Below are positions 44,749 through 53,586 of a stretch of 60,858 nt of DNA, piece by piece. Position numbers and translations under genes: made by a program. Origin of the DNA: Candidatus Fermentithermobacillaceae bacterium (GTDB lineage Bacteria; Bacillota; Sulfobacillia; Fermentithermobacillales; DUSS01); contig DYEQ01000108.1 in assembly GCA_020725645.1 (NCBI GenBank), forward strand, positions 1-60,858, written 5' to 3'. The first letter of the stretch is position 1; each line of letters begins with the position of its first letter. Below the pieces are notes generated by a model. That model ran no database searches and was not told where the DNA came from. It was given only the letters and a program-made list of their open reading frames with translations.

Positions 44749-46948
44749 CCGGTCCGGACGGGGGGTTCACGGCGCGAGCTATGTCCTCGAGCTCCGCCGT
44801 GATCCTCGCCGGCGGCAAGCTTTCCAGGAGAACCTTTCCGTAGTCCCTGGTGACAATGCGCGGGTCGAGTATCACGACGGCGCCCCGGTCCGTTTTGGTC
44901 CGGATGAGCCGGCCGAACCCCTGCTTGAGTTTGAGTGCAGCTTTGGGGACGAAGTATGACCAAAATGGGCTACGACCCTGGGATTCCCACAGCTCGCTTC
45001 TCGCCTGGACCACAGGATCATCGGGAACGGAAAACGGGAGTTTGACCACGACGACGCAGGAAAGCGCGTTTCCGGGCACGTCTACCCCCTCCCAAAACGA
45101 GTCAACGCCGAAAAGCATCGCGTTACCGAGCTTTTTGAACTCCCGGAGCAAAGCTTCCCTGGAATCGTCGCCTTGTTTGAGTACGGGGAAACCCTTTGCC
45201 TCCAGCACATCCCTTATGCGTTGAACCACCGAATCCATGGCTTTATAGCTCGTAAACAGGACGAAGCACCTGCCGAACGTAAGGTCAGCTATTTCCGGAA
45301 TGGTCCGCGCCACGTATTTCAGGAATTCGGGGCTGTTAGGATCGTAGCCGCGTGAGTCACCCGGAACGCATAAACAGGCCTGCTCCTCGTAACGGAAGGG
45401 AGACCCGAGCTTGAGTTCTCCGGCAGATTCCAGCCCCAGGACGCTTTTTACATAACCGAAAGGGTCCCTCTTGCCCACGGTCAATGTGGCGGAGGTCAGT
45501 ACGGCGGATCGCAGTTCGGACCAGAGGTTCTCCTGCAGGTAATTCGCTACTTCGAGCGGACACGAACGGAGCGCGTCTACCCGTGCCCCGCCGGCGGAAG
45601 CTCTCTCCACCCAGTAGACGGTGTCTTCGCCGTTGCCCTCCAGAGAATCGAACTTATCCAGGTCGTCGGCGAGCTCGATGAACCTGCGGCGCAAGCTCGA
45701 CACCTCAAACCGCTCTTCCTGCGTCAGGTCGTAATCGAGCCACGTGTTGACGGTTGCCGCTACTTCCCTTAGCCCATCGACGAGTTTCTCATCGACGAAC
45801 GCCTTCTGGGTGAGCCGGGCCTTTTCCGACTCCCTGGATTTCACCTGCTTAAGAAGGCTATCGAGAATGCTTTCGAGGGAATCGATGGCGCCGCCCAGAG
45901 TCTCTTTCAAACTATCCACCTGCTTTTTCCCGATGAAACGCGAAAGCGGCTCGGACCTAACTTCTCTCAGAGTGTCACCGGCGAGTCTCTTGAGCCTCCA
46001 CGAGCTTATCGACGCCCCCAAGTGCTCCCTTACCACCGATTCGAAGTGGTGCGCTTCGTCTATGATCAGCGTGTCGTAGGCGGGCAAGAGCCGGGTTTTG
46101 CCGTTCGTCTCAACCCTCAAACGCAGGTCGGAAACGAGCAGAGCGTGATTGACTACGAGGATATGGCATTTGTCCAGCGAGGCTCTGGCCAGCCGGTAAA
46201 AGCACCGGGTTTTGTACGGGCATTTTGCTCCCATGCAGCTCTCGGTATCCGACGCGAATTCGCTCCACAAGACCGGAGGCAGTTTTATCTCCAGTCTGTC
46301 GACATCCCCGTCCCATAACCCTGTAACCGGGGCCGGGGCAGGGTGTTCGTCCCCCGGGTTAGCGCTGGCTTCGCCCCGGGAGTCCCGAGGAAGGGAACCA
46401 TCTGCGTGCGTGGCCGATCCTTCGCAGGGAGATTCGGTGCCCTCAGCCACCGACCTGCGATCGATGAGAGCTTTCAGCTCCTTGATCAGGTCTTCTTCCG
46501 GTTTTGTGTAGCTGAACAGGTCGGTTTGCTTGAGTGTTTGATCGTAACGGCGGTTGAACTTACGCAGACAGAGGTAGTGTCCCCTTCCCTTTACCAGATC
46601 CCACCTGATGGTCACCTCGTGCTTTTTCCAGAATTCGTTGAGGGACGGAAGGTCTTTTGATACCAGCTGCTCCTGGAGGTTCACCGTGTGGGTGGAAATG
46701 ACCACGCGCCGTTTGCTGAAGGCTGCGAGAACGGTCGCGGGGAAAAGGTAAGCCATGGACTTCCCGACTCCGGTTCCCGCCTCGACGAGGAGAATGCCTC
46801 CATCCGAGAGGGTCTGCCAGACCGCCTCGGCCATTTGCGCCTGCTCGGGCCTGTATTCGTAACCGGCGATGACCGATTTGAGAAGCCCATCTTGCCGAAA
46901 TGCCTCGGATATGAGTTGCCGGGAGAGCTCATTCGCAGCGACGCTCAT
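44726..46948 (-). CDS. dinG: DinG/XPD-like ATP-dependent DNA helicase
   Basis: 740 residues of superfamily 2: Walker A EAGTGVGKS, DEAHH box, STHTVNLQEQL, and C-terminal VLFTSYKAMD and QGFGRLIRTKTDRGAV. Four cysteines of the iron-sulfur domain are seen (CLRKF, then CMGAKCPYKTRCFYR). Such 5'-3' helicases unwind damaged or R-loop DNA. Between the first and second Cys the loop (about 178-222) is a low-complexity insert. The ATG at 46948 has no ribosome-binding site but TATAAT lies ten bases upstream, so the mRNA may be leaderless. Confidence 0.9.
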   Translation of the reverse strand: MSVAANELSRQLISEAFRQDGLLKSVIAGYEYRPEQAQMAEAVWQTLSDGGILLVEAGTGVGKSMAYLFPATVLAAFSKRRVVISTHTVNLQEQLVSKDLPSLNEFWKKHEVTIRWDLVKGRGHYLCLRKFNRRYDQTLKQTDLFSYTKPEEDLIKELKALIDRRSVAEGTESPCEGSATHADGSLPRDSRGEASANPGDEHPAPAPVTGLWDGDVDRLEIKLPPVLWSEFASDTESCMGAKCPYKTRCFYRLARASLDKCHILVVNHALLVSDLRLRVETNGKTRLLPAYDTLIIDEAHHFESVVREHLGASISSWRLKRLAGDTLREVRSEPLSRFIGKKQVDSLKETLGGAIDSLESILDSLLKQVKSRESEKARLTQKAFVDEKLVDGLREVAATVNTWLDYDLTQEERFEVSSLRRRFIELADDLDKFDSLEGNGEDTVYWVERASAGGARVDALRSCPLEVANYLQENLWSELRSAVLTSATLTVGKRDPFGYVKSVLGLESAGELKLGSPFRYEEQACLCVPGDSRGYDPNSPEFLKYVARTIPEIADLTFGRCFVLFTSYKAMDSVVQRIRDVLEAKGFPVLKQGDDSREALLREFKKLGNAMLFGVDSFWEGVDVPGNALSCVVVVKLPFSVPDDPVVQARSELWESQGRSPFWSYFVPKAALKLKQGFGRLIRTKTDRGAVVILDPRIVTRDYGKVLLESLPPARITAELEDIARAVNPPSGPVTLNHRP

Positions 46949-46957
46949 TTCAGGAAT

Positions 46958-46963
46958 ATTATA
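46958..46963 (-). promoter_or_regulatory. TATAAT -10 box next to the dinG start
   Basis: On the minus strand TATAAT ends nine bases before the ATG at 46948. The expected transcription start would be within a few bases of the start codon. The -35 region is weak (TGTATG at about 17 bases). Confidence 0.35.
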
Positions 46964-46993
46964 GAACATGCGGGAGGGGGCATACAGGTTCGT

Positions 46994-48460
46994 TTAACGG
47001 CCACCGGGTTCGTCATCCGAACTTTCCTCTTCATGCCCGTCATCTCCTGGCGATGTACCTCCACCGGACTTCGTTTTCCCGCTTGTTTCGTCATCGCCGG
47101 CTTTTCCGCCCTTTCTACTGGCCTCGCCGTCTTCACCGCGGTTTGCTTTTTCGTCATCCTCGCCTTTAACAGCATCCCCACTCTTTTCACCGGTCCCGCT
47201 TTTCCCACCGTATCCGCTCTTTCCGACGTACCCGCCCCTTCCACGGTCATCGCTCTTTCCGCCATGCCCGCCCTTTCCACCGCTTTCGCTCTCTCCGCCA
47301 TTTCCGGGTTGTTCTCCCTCTCCGCCTTTCTTGCCCTCATCGTCCCGTTCGGGACCGCCACCCTTGTCCTTCTTACCCGGCGTTGCCTCCTGTTGTTCGG
47401 GCTTTCCGTCACCCCCGCCCGGGCCTTTACCGGCCTTTTGGAACAGGTTCAGCATTTCCTCAACAACGTCCTCGAGCTCTTCCGGGTCATCGTGTTCCTT
47501 TAACACCTTGAGGAAGTCGCTCAGGTTCGAGACATGGGGCAAACTGGTACGGACTTGTTCCTCCGAGAAGAGGTCGATCGTTCCCGGACTGACCGGATCG
47601 CCCGGCTTGGTCCCCGGCTGGCCTGACCCAGTGCCCGGACCCGGTCTGCCGGGTTGAGTCGAGTCAGCGGGTGTGCCCGGCTGATCTTTGCTGCCTGCGC
47701 TTCCGTTCGGCCCGACCGGTCCCGGCCCCGGTGCGGAGGGCCCCGTTTGAACACTCCGGCTCTTGGCGGAGAGCCCCCAGACCAAGAGCCTTGTGGGCGA
47801 CACGGACATGGTCCTCGCCTTCTCCCGTATCTCGGCGGTGAATCTAAAGGTGTTTACCAGCGGGTTGGTCATCTCCGGTTCCTGTCCCGTATCCGGCCCT
47901 GTTTGAGTCGTGGGGAGCGGGAAGTTGGGAGCGGCGTTACGCACTTGCTCGCGGATTCTGGCCTCAAACTTCGTGACCTGTGGCGTTTCCTTGATGGGAA
48001 TAAAACCAACGATAAAACCGGATGAACCTTTCTTGCTTTCGACCTTGGCCATCTCTGCGATGACCTTATCGACGGGCCGAAATTCATACCGGACCTGGCT
48101 CAGGAGTTTTTCCCCTTCCTCGTCAAACGCCTTTGCGGACCTGACGAGCCCCCGGTCGTTCACCTCCAGCTCCACGCTGCCCGATGAATCGACGGACACA
48201 TAAGCTGCAGCTGGTCTGGCTTGGATGTATTTCGTATAACCGAAAAAGGACAGGAAAACCATGACGCAGGCCAAAGCTGCTGCAGGAACCCAGCGTGTCC
48301 ACGATGTCCACGAAGCGAAAGGTGAGGGGAGGGGGATTTCCTCTCCAACCATCGGCGGAATTCCACGGGATTTAACTCTCAGGAATCGACCATCCCTGGT
48401 CAGGACCACAGCATATCCTCTACCTGCTCTCACTACCACTCCGCTGTCTTGGCTGGTCAT
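46994..48460 (-). CDS. rsgI: RsgI-type membrane anti-sigma factor
   Basis: 488 residues. The N-terminal RsgI domain (about 1-45: VVVRAGRGYAVVLTRDGRFLRVKSRG) binds SigI; a membrane helix follows (about 57-75); then the extracellular part. The region that in RsgI proteins contains a self-cleaving Asn-Pro (INPS) reads DSSGSVELEVN here, so the site is lost. The outer half is very rich in Gly, Lys, Glu, Asp, with six-residue repeats around GGKSG. No carbohydrate-binding domain is seen. The ATG shares the last A of the sigI stop codon (TAAATG), so both are co-translated. Confidence 0.85.
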   Translation of the reverse strand: MTSQDSGVVVRAGRGYAVVLTRDGRFLRVKSRGIPPMVGEEIPLPSPFASWTSWTRWVPAAALACVMVFLSFFGYTKYIQARPAAAYVSVDSSGSVELEVNDRGLVRSAKAFDEEGEKLLSQVRYEFRPVDKVIAEMAKVESKKGSSGFIVGFIPIKETPQVTKFEARIREQVRNAAPNFPLPTTQTGPDTGQEPEMTNPLVNTFRFTAEIREKARTMSVSPTRLLVWGLSAKSRSVQTGPSAPGPGPVGPNGSAGSKDQPGTPADSTQPGRPGPGTGSGQPGTKPGDPVSPGTIDLFSEEQVRTSLPHVSNLSDFLKVLKEHDDPEELEDVVEEMLNLFQKAGKGPGGGDGKPEQQEATPGKKDKGGGPERDDEGKKGGEGEQPGNGGESESGGKGGHGGKSDDRGRGGYVGKSGYGGKSGTGEKSGDAVKGEDDEKANRGEDGEASRKGGKAGDDETSGKTKSGGGTSPGDDGHEEESSDDEPGGR

Positions 48461-49252
48461 TTACCTGTCTCCCCCCTTTCCCAAGCTCAAGTATTGCTTG
48501 AGAAACGGATAGTCTCCCGACGCCGCCAGCAGCACGCCCACGATGTACGTGGAGTGCCGCTCCAGAGTCTTTCGGGACACCCGGCCGTCCTCGGGTAGGA
48601 GCTCCAGGACGTCATCGACGGGAAGGCGTCCCAGGGACTCGATCTTTTCCTTCAAGTGACGGTACTGGGCAAGACTCTCGGCCACCCGCAGGATCCGTTC
48701 CCGGGCGTCCTGGTGCTTCGGTGTCGCCCTGATGAGATCGTCCAGGGTGATTCCGCAGCGGCCAAGATCCTCCTTCCACCTCTCGATTTCGTCCCGGCGT
48801 TCCAGGGCCTCCTGCCAGTCGATGTCTTCGGCCAGCACGTTCGCGTACGAAGCGTTGCCGTTGGAGTCATCTCGCCGGGTTTCCGGGTGGATCATCCTCT
48901 TCCAGTGGTTTTCCCTCCGGTAGTGATCTATGACCCGGCGTTTGATGACGGTAGCTGCGAAGGCTAAAAACCCCGCTCTCTTACTCGTGTACGCATCTAT
49001 CGCCTCGTTGAAGGCAAGAAGGCCTATGGATGCCTCGTCATCTTTATCCTGAGATATGTACCGGCCAGCTACGGAAGACACTACTTTGAGAATAAAGGGA
49101 GTATAGTCCCGAATCAGCTTCTCCCTGGCCAGGGTATCTCCGTCCCTGGCTCTGGCAACCCGGGATTCCACCGGTTCCTGCTTCTGGGATTTGAAGAGCG
49201 ACAAGTTCAACGTGGGTTTCACCGGTGTCAAGTTTCGTCGTCTTACTTGCAC
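48461..49252 (-). CDS. sigI: RNA polymerase sigma factor SigI
   Basis: 263 residues. Region 2-like part: KLIRDYTPFILKVVSSVAGRYISQDKDDEASIGLLAFNEAIDAY (SigI hallmark DEASIGLLAFNEAI), followed by AFAATVIKRRVIDHYRRE. The C-terminal part contains the SigI-specific helix-turn-helix (KTLERHSTYIVGVLLAASGDYPFL). SigI controls heat, cell-wall or polysaccharide-sensing genes, depending on species. GTG at 49252 gives the reported start; a downstream GTG (about 18 residues in) is possible. Cotranscribed with rsgI. Confidence 0.92.
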   Translation of the reverse strand: MQVRRRNLTPVKPTLNLSLFKSQKQEPVESRVARARDGDTLAREKLIRDYTPFILKVVSSVAGRYISQDKDDEASIGLLAFNEAIDAYTSKRAGFLAFAATVIKRRVIDHYRRENHWKRMIHPETRRDDSNGNASYANVLAEDIDWQEALERRDEIERWKEDLGRCGITLDDLIRATPKHQDARERILRVAESLAQYRHLKEKIESLGRLPVDDVLELLPEDGRVSRKTLERHSTYIVGVLLAASGDYPFLKQYLSLGKGGDR

Positions 49253-49444
49253 TGACTTTCATTATTCCACCCCGGTTCCAACATACCCTACTAGATCATC
49301 GCAAGTACGACAGGGATTGTGGCGAGTAGGAATCTGCCTGTAGAAAAAGAGGATTTTTTCACAAACGACAAGAAGTCCGGTAGTCGTGAGCATCCGGGGT
49401 CCCTCAAGGCGGACCCCTTAAGTATGATGCGGGAGGGGCAACAA

Positions 49445-51331
49445 GTGGCTTATGAACAGGTCAAAGAGGCAAGGAGCACGCGTGCGCTTCTGTACGGTAA
49501 TGAGGCGATAGCTAGGGGCGCGTGGGAGGCAGGCGTGAAGGTAGCTGCTGGCTACCCGGGTACACCCAGTACGGAGATAATCGAATCCCTCGCCGGATAC
49601 GAGGGCATCCACGTGGAATGGTCGACCAATGAGAAAGTGGCGCTGGAGGTGGCCACCGGCGCATCCATCAGCGGAGTGAGAGCTCTGGCCACCATGAAGC
49701 ACGTGGGTTTGAACGTGGCGGCGGACCCTCTTATGACCGTGTCGTACATGGGAGTGAACGCCGGTCTCGTCATCGTTACGGCGGATGATCCGGGAATGCA
49801 CTCATCCCAAAACGAGCAGGACAACAGATGGTACGGGCGCTTTGCTTACGTGCCGGTGCTCGAACCCTCTGATAGCGCCGAAGCTTTGAATTTCACCAAG
49901 CAAGCTTTCGAGATATCCGAGAAGTTCGACGTCCCGGTCATAGTGAGGTCGGTAACCAGGATATCTCACGCCCGTTCCCTGGTAGAGTTGGGGGACCCGC
50001 TGGAGCTGGAACCCCGGCCCTATCGCAAAGACCCGCGAAAGTACGTGATGCTTCCCGCCCATGCCAGGGGGCGAAAACCACAGGTCGTGGCCAGGGTGAA
50101 AGAGCTCCAGAAGTTTGCCGGGGATTCTTCCCTCAACCGGGTGGAGTGGGGTTCGACGGAACGCGGTTTCATCACCGGAGGAGTCTCATATCAATATGTA
50201 AAGGAAGCGTTCCCCGACGCTTCCCTGCTGAAACTCGGCATATCCTACCCCCTTCCGGAGGATCTGATAAGGGAGTTTGCATCGAAGGTACGGGTCCTTT
50301 ACGTCGTGGAAGAACTCGATCCCTTTTGGGAAGGGATCGTTAAGGCGATGGGCATCCCCTGTCATGGGAAGGACGCCTTCCCGCAGGTGGGGGAGCTGTC
50401 CAGGGACTTGGTTATCGCGGGCGTGGAGAGGATCGAGGGGGTGCCTGTAGCTATGGCCCGGTCCGGGGAGGCGAGCGGTCCGGGAGCAGCAGGAGCATCG
50501 CCGGCCGGCCGGCCCGGGGAAGACCGGGGGCCGGAAGGAGGTCTGGCGCAGGCGACCCTGCCGGGTCCCGGGGATCTTCCGCCGAGACCTCCGGTGCTAT
50601 GTCCCGGCTGCCCTCACAGGCCCGTGTTTTACATCCTTAAGAAACTCGGCCTCACCGTCACCGGCGACATCGGATGCTACACCCTGGGAGCACTACCGCC
50701 CCTGTCGGCGAAGGACACCACCACCTGCATGGGTGCTTCCATAGGGCACGCGTCGGGGATGAGTCTGGGAATGCCTCCGGAACAGGCAGCGAAGGTGGTA
50801 GCGGTGATAGGGGATTCCACATTTCTGCATTCCGGGGTCACTCCCCTCATCAACATGGCTTATAACAGGGTGTCGCGCCCTGTGGTAATCCTGGACAACG
50901 GGACGACCGCCATGACCGGTCACCAGGGACACCCAGGCACCGGATACGATGCGAGGAAGAAACCGGCCCCCAGGATTTCCCTGGAGGATATAGCTTCAGC
51001 GTGCGGGGCCAAATCCGTATCGGTGGTCGATCCTTACGACGTGAAGTCCCTGGAACGGACCATCAAAGAAGCTCTCAAGGAACCTGCTTCGGTGGTGATA
51101 GCGAGAAGGCCCTGCGTCTTGCTGCCTCGCCGAGAAGCCAGAAAGCGCCTGGTGTTCAAAGCTGAATTGTGCCGCGAGTGCGGGTTGTGCTTGCAACCCG
51201 GCTGTCCCGCTCTGGAGCCCGACGGAAAGAAACCCAGGGTGAACGAGGTCCTGTGTACGGTATGCGGAGTTTGCGCCGAACTTTGCCCCAGAGGCGCTCT
51301 GGTAGTTGCGGAAGCAGAGGAGGTGCGCTGA
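49445..51331 (+). CDS. iorA: Indolepyruvate:ferredoxin oxidoreductase, alpha subunit
   Basis: 628 residues. GTG is six bases after GGGAGGGG; upstream frame is rejected as spurious. Domains: pyrimidine-binding YGNEAIARGAWEAGVKVAAGYPGTPSTEI at the N-terminus; CPGCPHRPVF and GDIGCYTLG (thiamine-diphosphate domain); and two 4Fe-4S clusters at the end (CRECGLCLQPGC and CTVCGVCAELC). It converts aryl pyruvates to aryl-acetyl-CoA with ferredoxin reduction. A Gly/Pro/Ala-rich insert lies at about residues 340-380. iorB follows directly. Confidence 0.95.
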   Translation: MAYEQVKEARSTRALLYGNEAIARGAWEAGVKVAAGYPGTPSTEIIESLAGYEGIHVEWSTNEKVALEVATGASISGVRALATMKHVGLNVAADPLMTVSYMGVNAGLVIVTADDPGMHSSQNEQDNRWYGRFAYVPVLEPSDSAEALNFTKQAFEISEKFDVPVIVRSVTRISHARSLVELGDPLELEPRPYRKDPRKYVMLPAHARGRKPQVVARVKELQKFAGDSSLNRVEWGSTERGFITGGVSYQYVKEAFPDASLLKLGISYPLPEDLIREFASKVRVLYVVEELDPFWEGIVKAMGIPCHGKDAFPQVGELSRDLVIAGVERIEGVPVAMARSGEASGPGAAGASPAGRPGEDRGPEGGLAQATLPGPGDLPPRPPVLCPGCPHRPVFYILKKLGLTVTGDIGCYTLGALPPLSAKDTTTCMGASIGHASGMSLGMPPEQAAKVVAVIGDSTFLHSGVTPLINMAYNRVSRPVVILDNGTTAMTGHQGHPGTGYDARKKPAPRISLEDIASACGAKSVSVVDPYDVKSLERTIKEALKEPASVVIARRPCVLLPRREARKRLVFKAELCRECGLCLQPGCPALEPDGKKPRVNEVLCTVCGVCAELCPRGALVVAEAEEVR

Positions 51332-51343
51332 GCGATGATGCCC

Positions 51344-51397
51344 AACACTACGGACACCGCCAGTACGAGTTATGCCACCAACGCCACCAACAACACC
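51344..51397 (+). repeat. 9-bp units in the iorA-iorB junction
   Basis: AACACTACG, GACACCGCC, AGTACGAGT, TATGCCACC, AACGCCACC and AACAACACC are in the same frame as iorB and would code NTT, DTA, STS, YAT, NAT and NNT if translation began at 51335. Confidence 0.6.
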
Positions 51398-51436
51398 TGG
51401 GCAGACCGGCCTCGTCCGGCAGGGGAGGAGACTTAT

Positions 51437-52021
51437 ATGCTTAAGGACTTCATCATCGCCGGAGTCGGTGGACAGGGCGGACTTGTCGCCACCTCGGTAC
51501 TGGCTCGGGTTTTCGTGAAAGCTGGGTTCGATGTGAAGACGTCGGAAGTCCACGGCATGGCCCAGAGAGGCGGAACGGTCATAAGCTACGTGAGACGCGG
51601 TCAGAAGGTTTACTCACCTCTGGTACCCAAGGGGGAGGCCGACGTCATACTGGGCCTGGAAATCCTCGAAGCGTACCGGCAGCTTCCCGAGCTCAAGCAG
51701 GGCGGGCTGATCCTGACCAGCGACGAGCGAATCAAACCCGTTTCAGTTATAATGGGTCAAGCCCAGTACCCGGATATCCGGCGGGAGTGGTTCTTATCCA
51801 GGGCGGGCCGGGTCTTGGTCATCCCCGCGTTGGAGAAGGCGAGGGAAGCTGGAAACGTACGCACCGCCAATACGGTGTGTCTGGGGGCGCTTTCCAGGTT
51901 CCTTGAGATCCCGGCCGACGTTTGGAAAGAGACCATCGCCGAAACGGTGCCGCCCAAAGCTGTGGACGTAAACCTGAAAGCTTTTGAGATCGGGAGAAAT
52001 CTCGCTGGCGCCGGGTCATAA
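51437..52021 (+). CDS. iorB: Indolepyruvate:ferredoxin oxidoreductase, beta subunit
   Basis: 194 residues: FIIAGVGGQGGLVATSVLARVFVKAGFDVKTSEVHGMAQRGGTVISYVR, the gamma-domain fold of 2-oxoacid oxidoreductases. It pairs with iorA. The ATG here follows GGGGAGGAG by six bases and fits the family start. An upstream ATG at 51335 also has a GGAGG (eleven bases away) and would add 34 Asn/Thr-rich residues. Both starts may be used. It converges on the protease gene at 52046. Confidence 0.92.
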   Translation: MLKDFIIAGVGGQGGLVATSVLARVFVKAGFDVKTSEVHGMAQRGGTVISYVRRGQKVYSPLVPKGEADVILGLEILEAYRQLPELKQGGLILTSDERIKPVSVIMGQAQYPDIRREWFLSRAGRVLVIPALEKAREAGNVRTANTVCLGALSRFLEIPADVWKETIAETVPPKAVDVNLKAFEIGRNLAGAGS

Positions 52022-52045
52022 CCGGGAAGACACGGTGGGGGAGCG

Positions 52046-52891
52046 TTAAGCAGAATCCCGACCTCCCCTTTCCCGTCTGTAAGGAACCGGGATGTACTGC
52101 ACCGAAGGTCTCCTTTGGGGCGGTTGGGGATAAAGCTCCATGAGCTGATAGACCTCCTCGGGAATGCCCACCTTTACGCGAAGACCTATCTTGGAGAGCT
52201 GGTCGGGTGTCAAGGGGTAGTCGTGGGTCCAGTTACCCGATGTCAGGATATCAGCTATGCGCCTTGCCTCTTCTTCCCCGACTTTATCGCGGAGAAGCGA
52301 GGTTACGGTGTCCTTTACCTGGGCCAGGGCTTTTCTCGCCACGTCTGCCATGATGAGGGTTTCGTCATCCACCTCGGCCAGCGGTTTCGCCTTTACTGCT
52401 TCGAGTATGGAGACGGCCGGATACGAGCCGAGCTGGGGGTCTACCGGACCGAGCACCGCGTTTTCGTCCATGACGATCTCGTCGGCAGCCAGGGCGAGCA
52501 TCGTGCCGCCGGACATAGCGTAATGCGGCACGAAAACCGTTACCGGGGCGTCGTGACGCTGGATGGCAAGGGCTATCTGCTCCGTAGCTAGGACCAGTCC
52601 TCCCGGCGTATGCAGGATTATGTCGATGGGCATGTCCTTGGGGGTCATGCGTATAGCCCGCAGGACCTGCTCCGAATCCTCGATGCTGATGTACCTCGCG
52701 ACGGGCAACCCGAGAAAGCTTATGGACTCCTGTCTATGGATCATGGTGACTACCCTGGAACCGCGCTTTGCCTCGAGCTTCCTCAGCATCCGCAAGCGGG
52801 CGAGCTCAACCTGCTTGTGCTTTAGGGCGGGATAAAAGAACGTCGCCGCCAGGAATATGAGCCAAAAAAGATTGAAAACAGACCCGTTCAT
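52046..52891 (-). CDS. ClpP-fold membrane protease (SDH/SppA-like)
   Basis: 281 residues. N-terminal membrane segment (about 5-22), then DIILHTPGGLVLATEQIALAI and the Ser nucleophile in VPHYAMSGGTMLALAADEIVMDENAVLGPVDP. The family (ClpP/crotonase fold, SDH proteinase) degrades membrane proteins or peptides. The catalytic Lys is probably in the C-terminal part. No strong ribosome-binding site before the ATG at 52891. Single gene. Confidence 0.82.
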   Translation of the reverse strand: MNGSVFNLFWLIFLAATFFYPALKHKQVELARLRMLRKLEAKRGSRVVTMIHRQESISFLGLPVARYISIEDSEQVLRAIRMTPKDMPIDIILHTPGGLVLATEQIALAIQRHDAPVTVFVPHYAMSGGTMLALAADEIVMDENAVLGPVDPQLGSYPAVSILEAVKAKPLAEVDDETLIMADVARKALAQVKDTVTSLLRDKVGEEEARRIADILTSGNWTHDYPLTPDQLSKIGLRVKVGIPEEVYQLMELYPQPPQRRPSVQYIPVPYRRERGGRDSA

Positions 52892-53251
52892 GCTCTACAC
52901 CGTCCATTCCCGGCATAGCCGCGCCCCCAGCCTGGCCAGGCAGACCTCCGGTGAATAGTTTGTGCAGACTGGCAGCAGCCCTAACCCTATAATTATTTCG
53001 TGGTACGAGATACTTGACGCACGAAAGATTCGGTGCTAGGATTCTGGTGATACGGATGAAGGTTCAGCTCTGAGGGATTAAGTTGATAGATCATACATTT
53101 CATGCAGTCCGGTGTTATACCAGGTCTGCCTGGTTCTGCTTAAAACTATTCGCGTGATGCGAATCCGGCGGCCGGAGCCAGGCCGTGAGTGCCGGATCCG
53201 TTCTACGCCGCCTCAGGCGCAAGCACATGAAGCGAAGGGAGGGGAGAGACC
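52892..53251. other. Divergent intergenic region upstream of abrB-like gene
   Basis: About 360 bases. A good promoter is found at 53014-53042 (separate entry). Other than an imperfect inverted repeat (AGGTCTGCCTGG) nothing stands out. Confidence 0.4.
53014..53042 (+). promoter_or_regulatory. Probable SigA-type promoter of the AbrB-ABC operon
   Basis: TTGACG (53014-53019) and TAGGAT (53037-53042) with a 17-base spacer, about 210 bases before the AbrB-type gene. Confidence 0.5.
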
Positions 53252-53584
53252 GTGAGCCACATCTTACGGGGGAAATTCTGTGGTGCTGCAACCGTAGGCG
53301 AACGCGGGCAGATAGTCATTCCCGCGGAGGCGAGGAAAGCTTACGGGATTGACATCGGCGATAAGGTGATGGTCTTTTTGAGCCACCATGGCAACAGTCT
53401 CATTCTGGTCAAAGCTGACCAGGTGACCAGGATGCTCTCGGACACCATCACCCAGCTGGGAAGGATCGTCGAGGAATCTTCCAAGGAAGAACCGGGTAAG
53501 TCCGAGTCGGATTCGGCGACGCCGTTAGGGACTCCGGCAGAAACCTCGGTTCCGGAAGAGCTGAAACAAACCGGGAGGCAATAG
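53252..53584 (+). CDS. AbrB/SpoVT-type DNA-binding regulator
   Basis: 110 residues. N-terminal swapped-hairpin DNA-binding domain: ATVGERGQIVIPAEARKAYGIDIGDKVMVF. The rest is a helix (about 60-75) and a Ser/Pro/Glu-rich tail. The GTG start follows GGGGAGAG. It directly precedes (two bases) two ABC exporter half-genes and probably regulates them. Confidence 0.88.
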   Translation: MSHILRGKFCGAATVGERGQIVIPAEARKAYGIDIGDKVMVFLSHHGNSLILVKADQVTRMLSDTITQLGRIVEESSKEEPGKSESDSATPLGTPAETSVPEELKQTGRQ

Positions 53585-53586
53585 GA

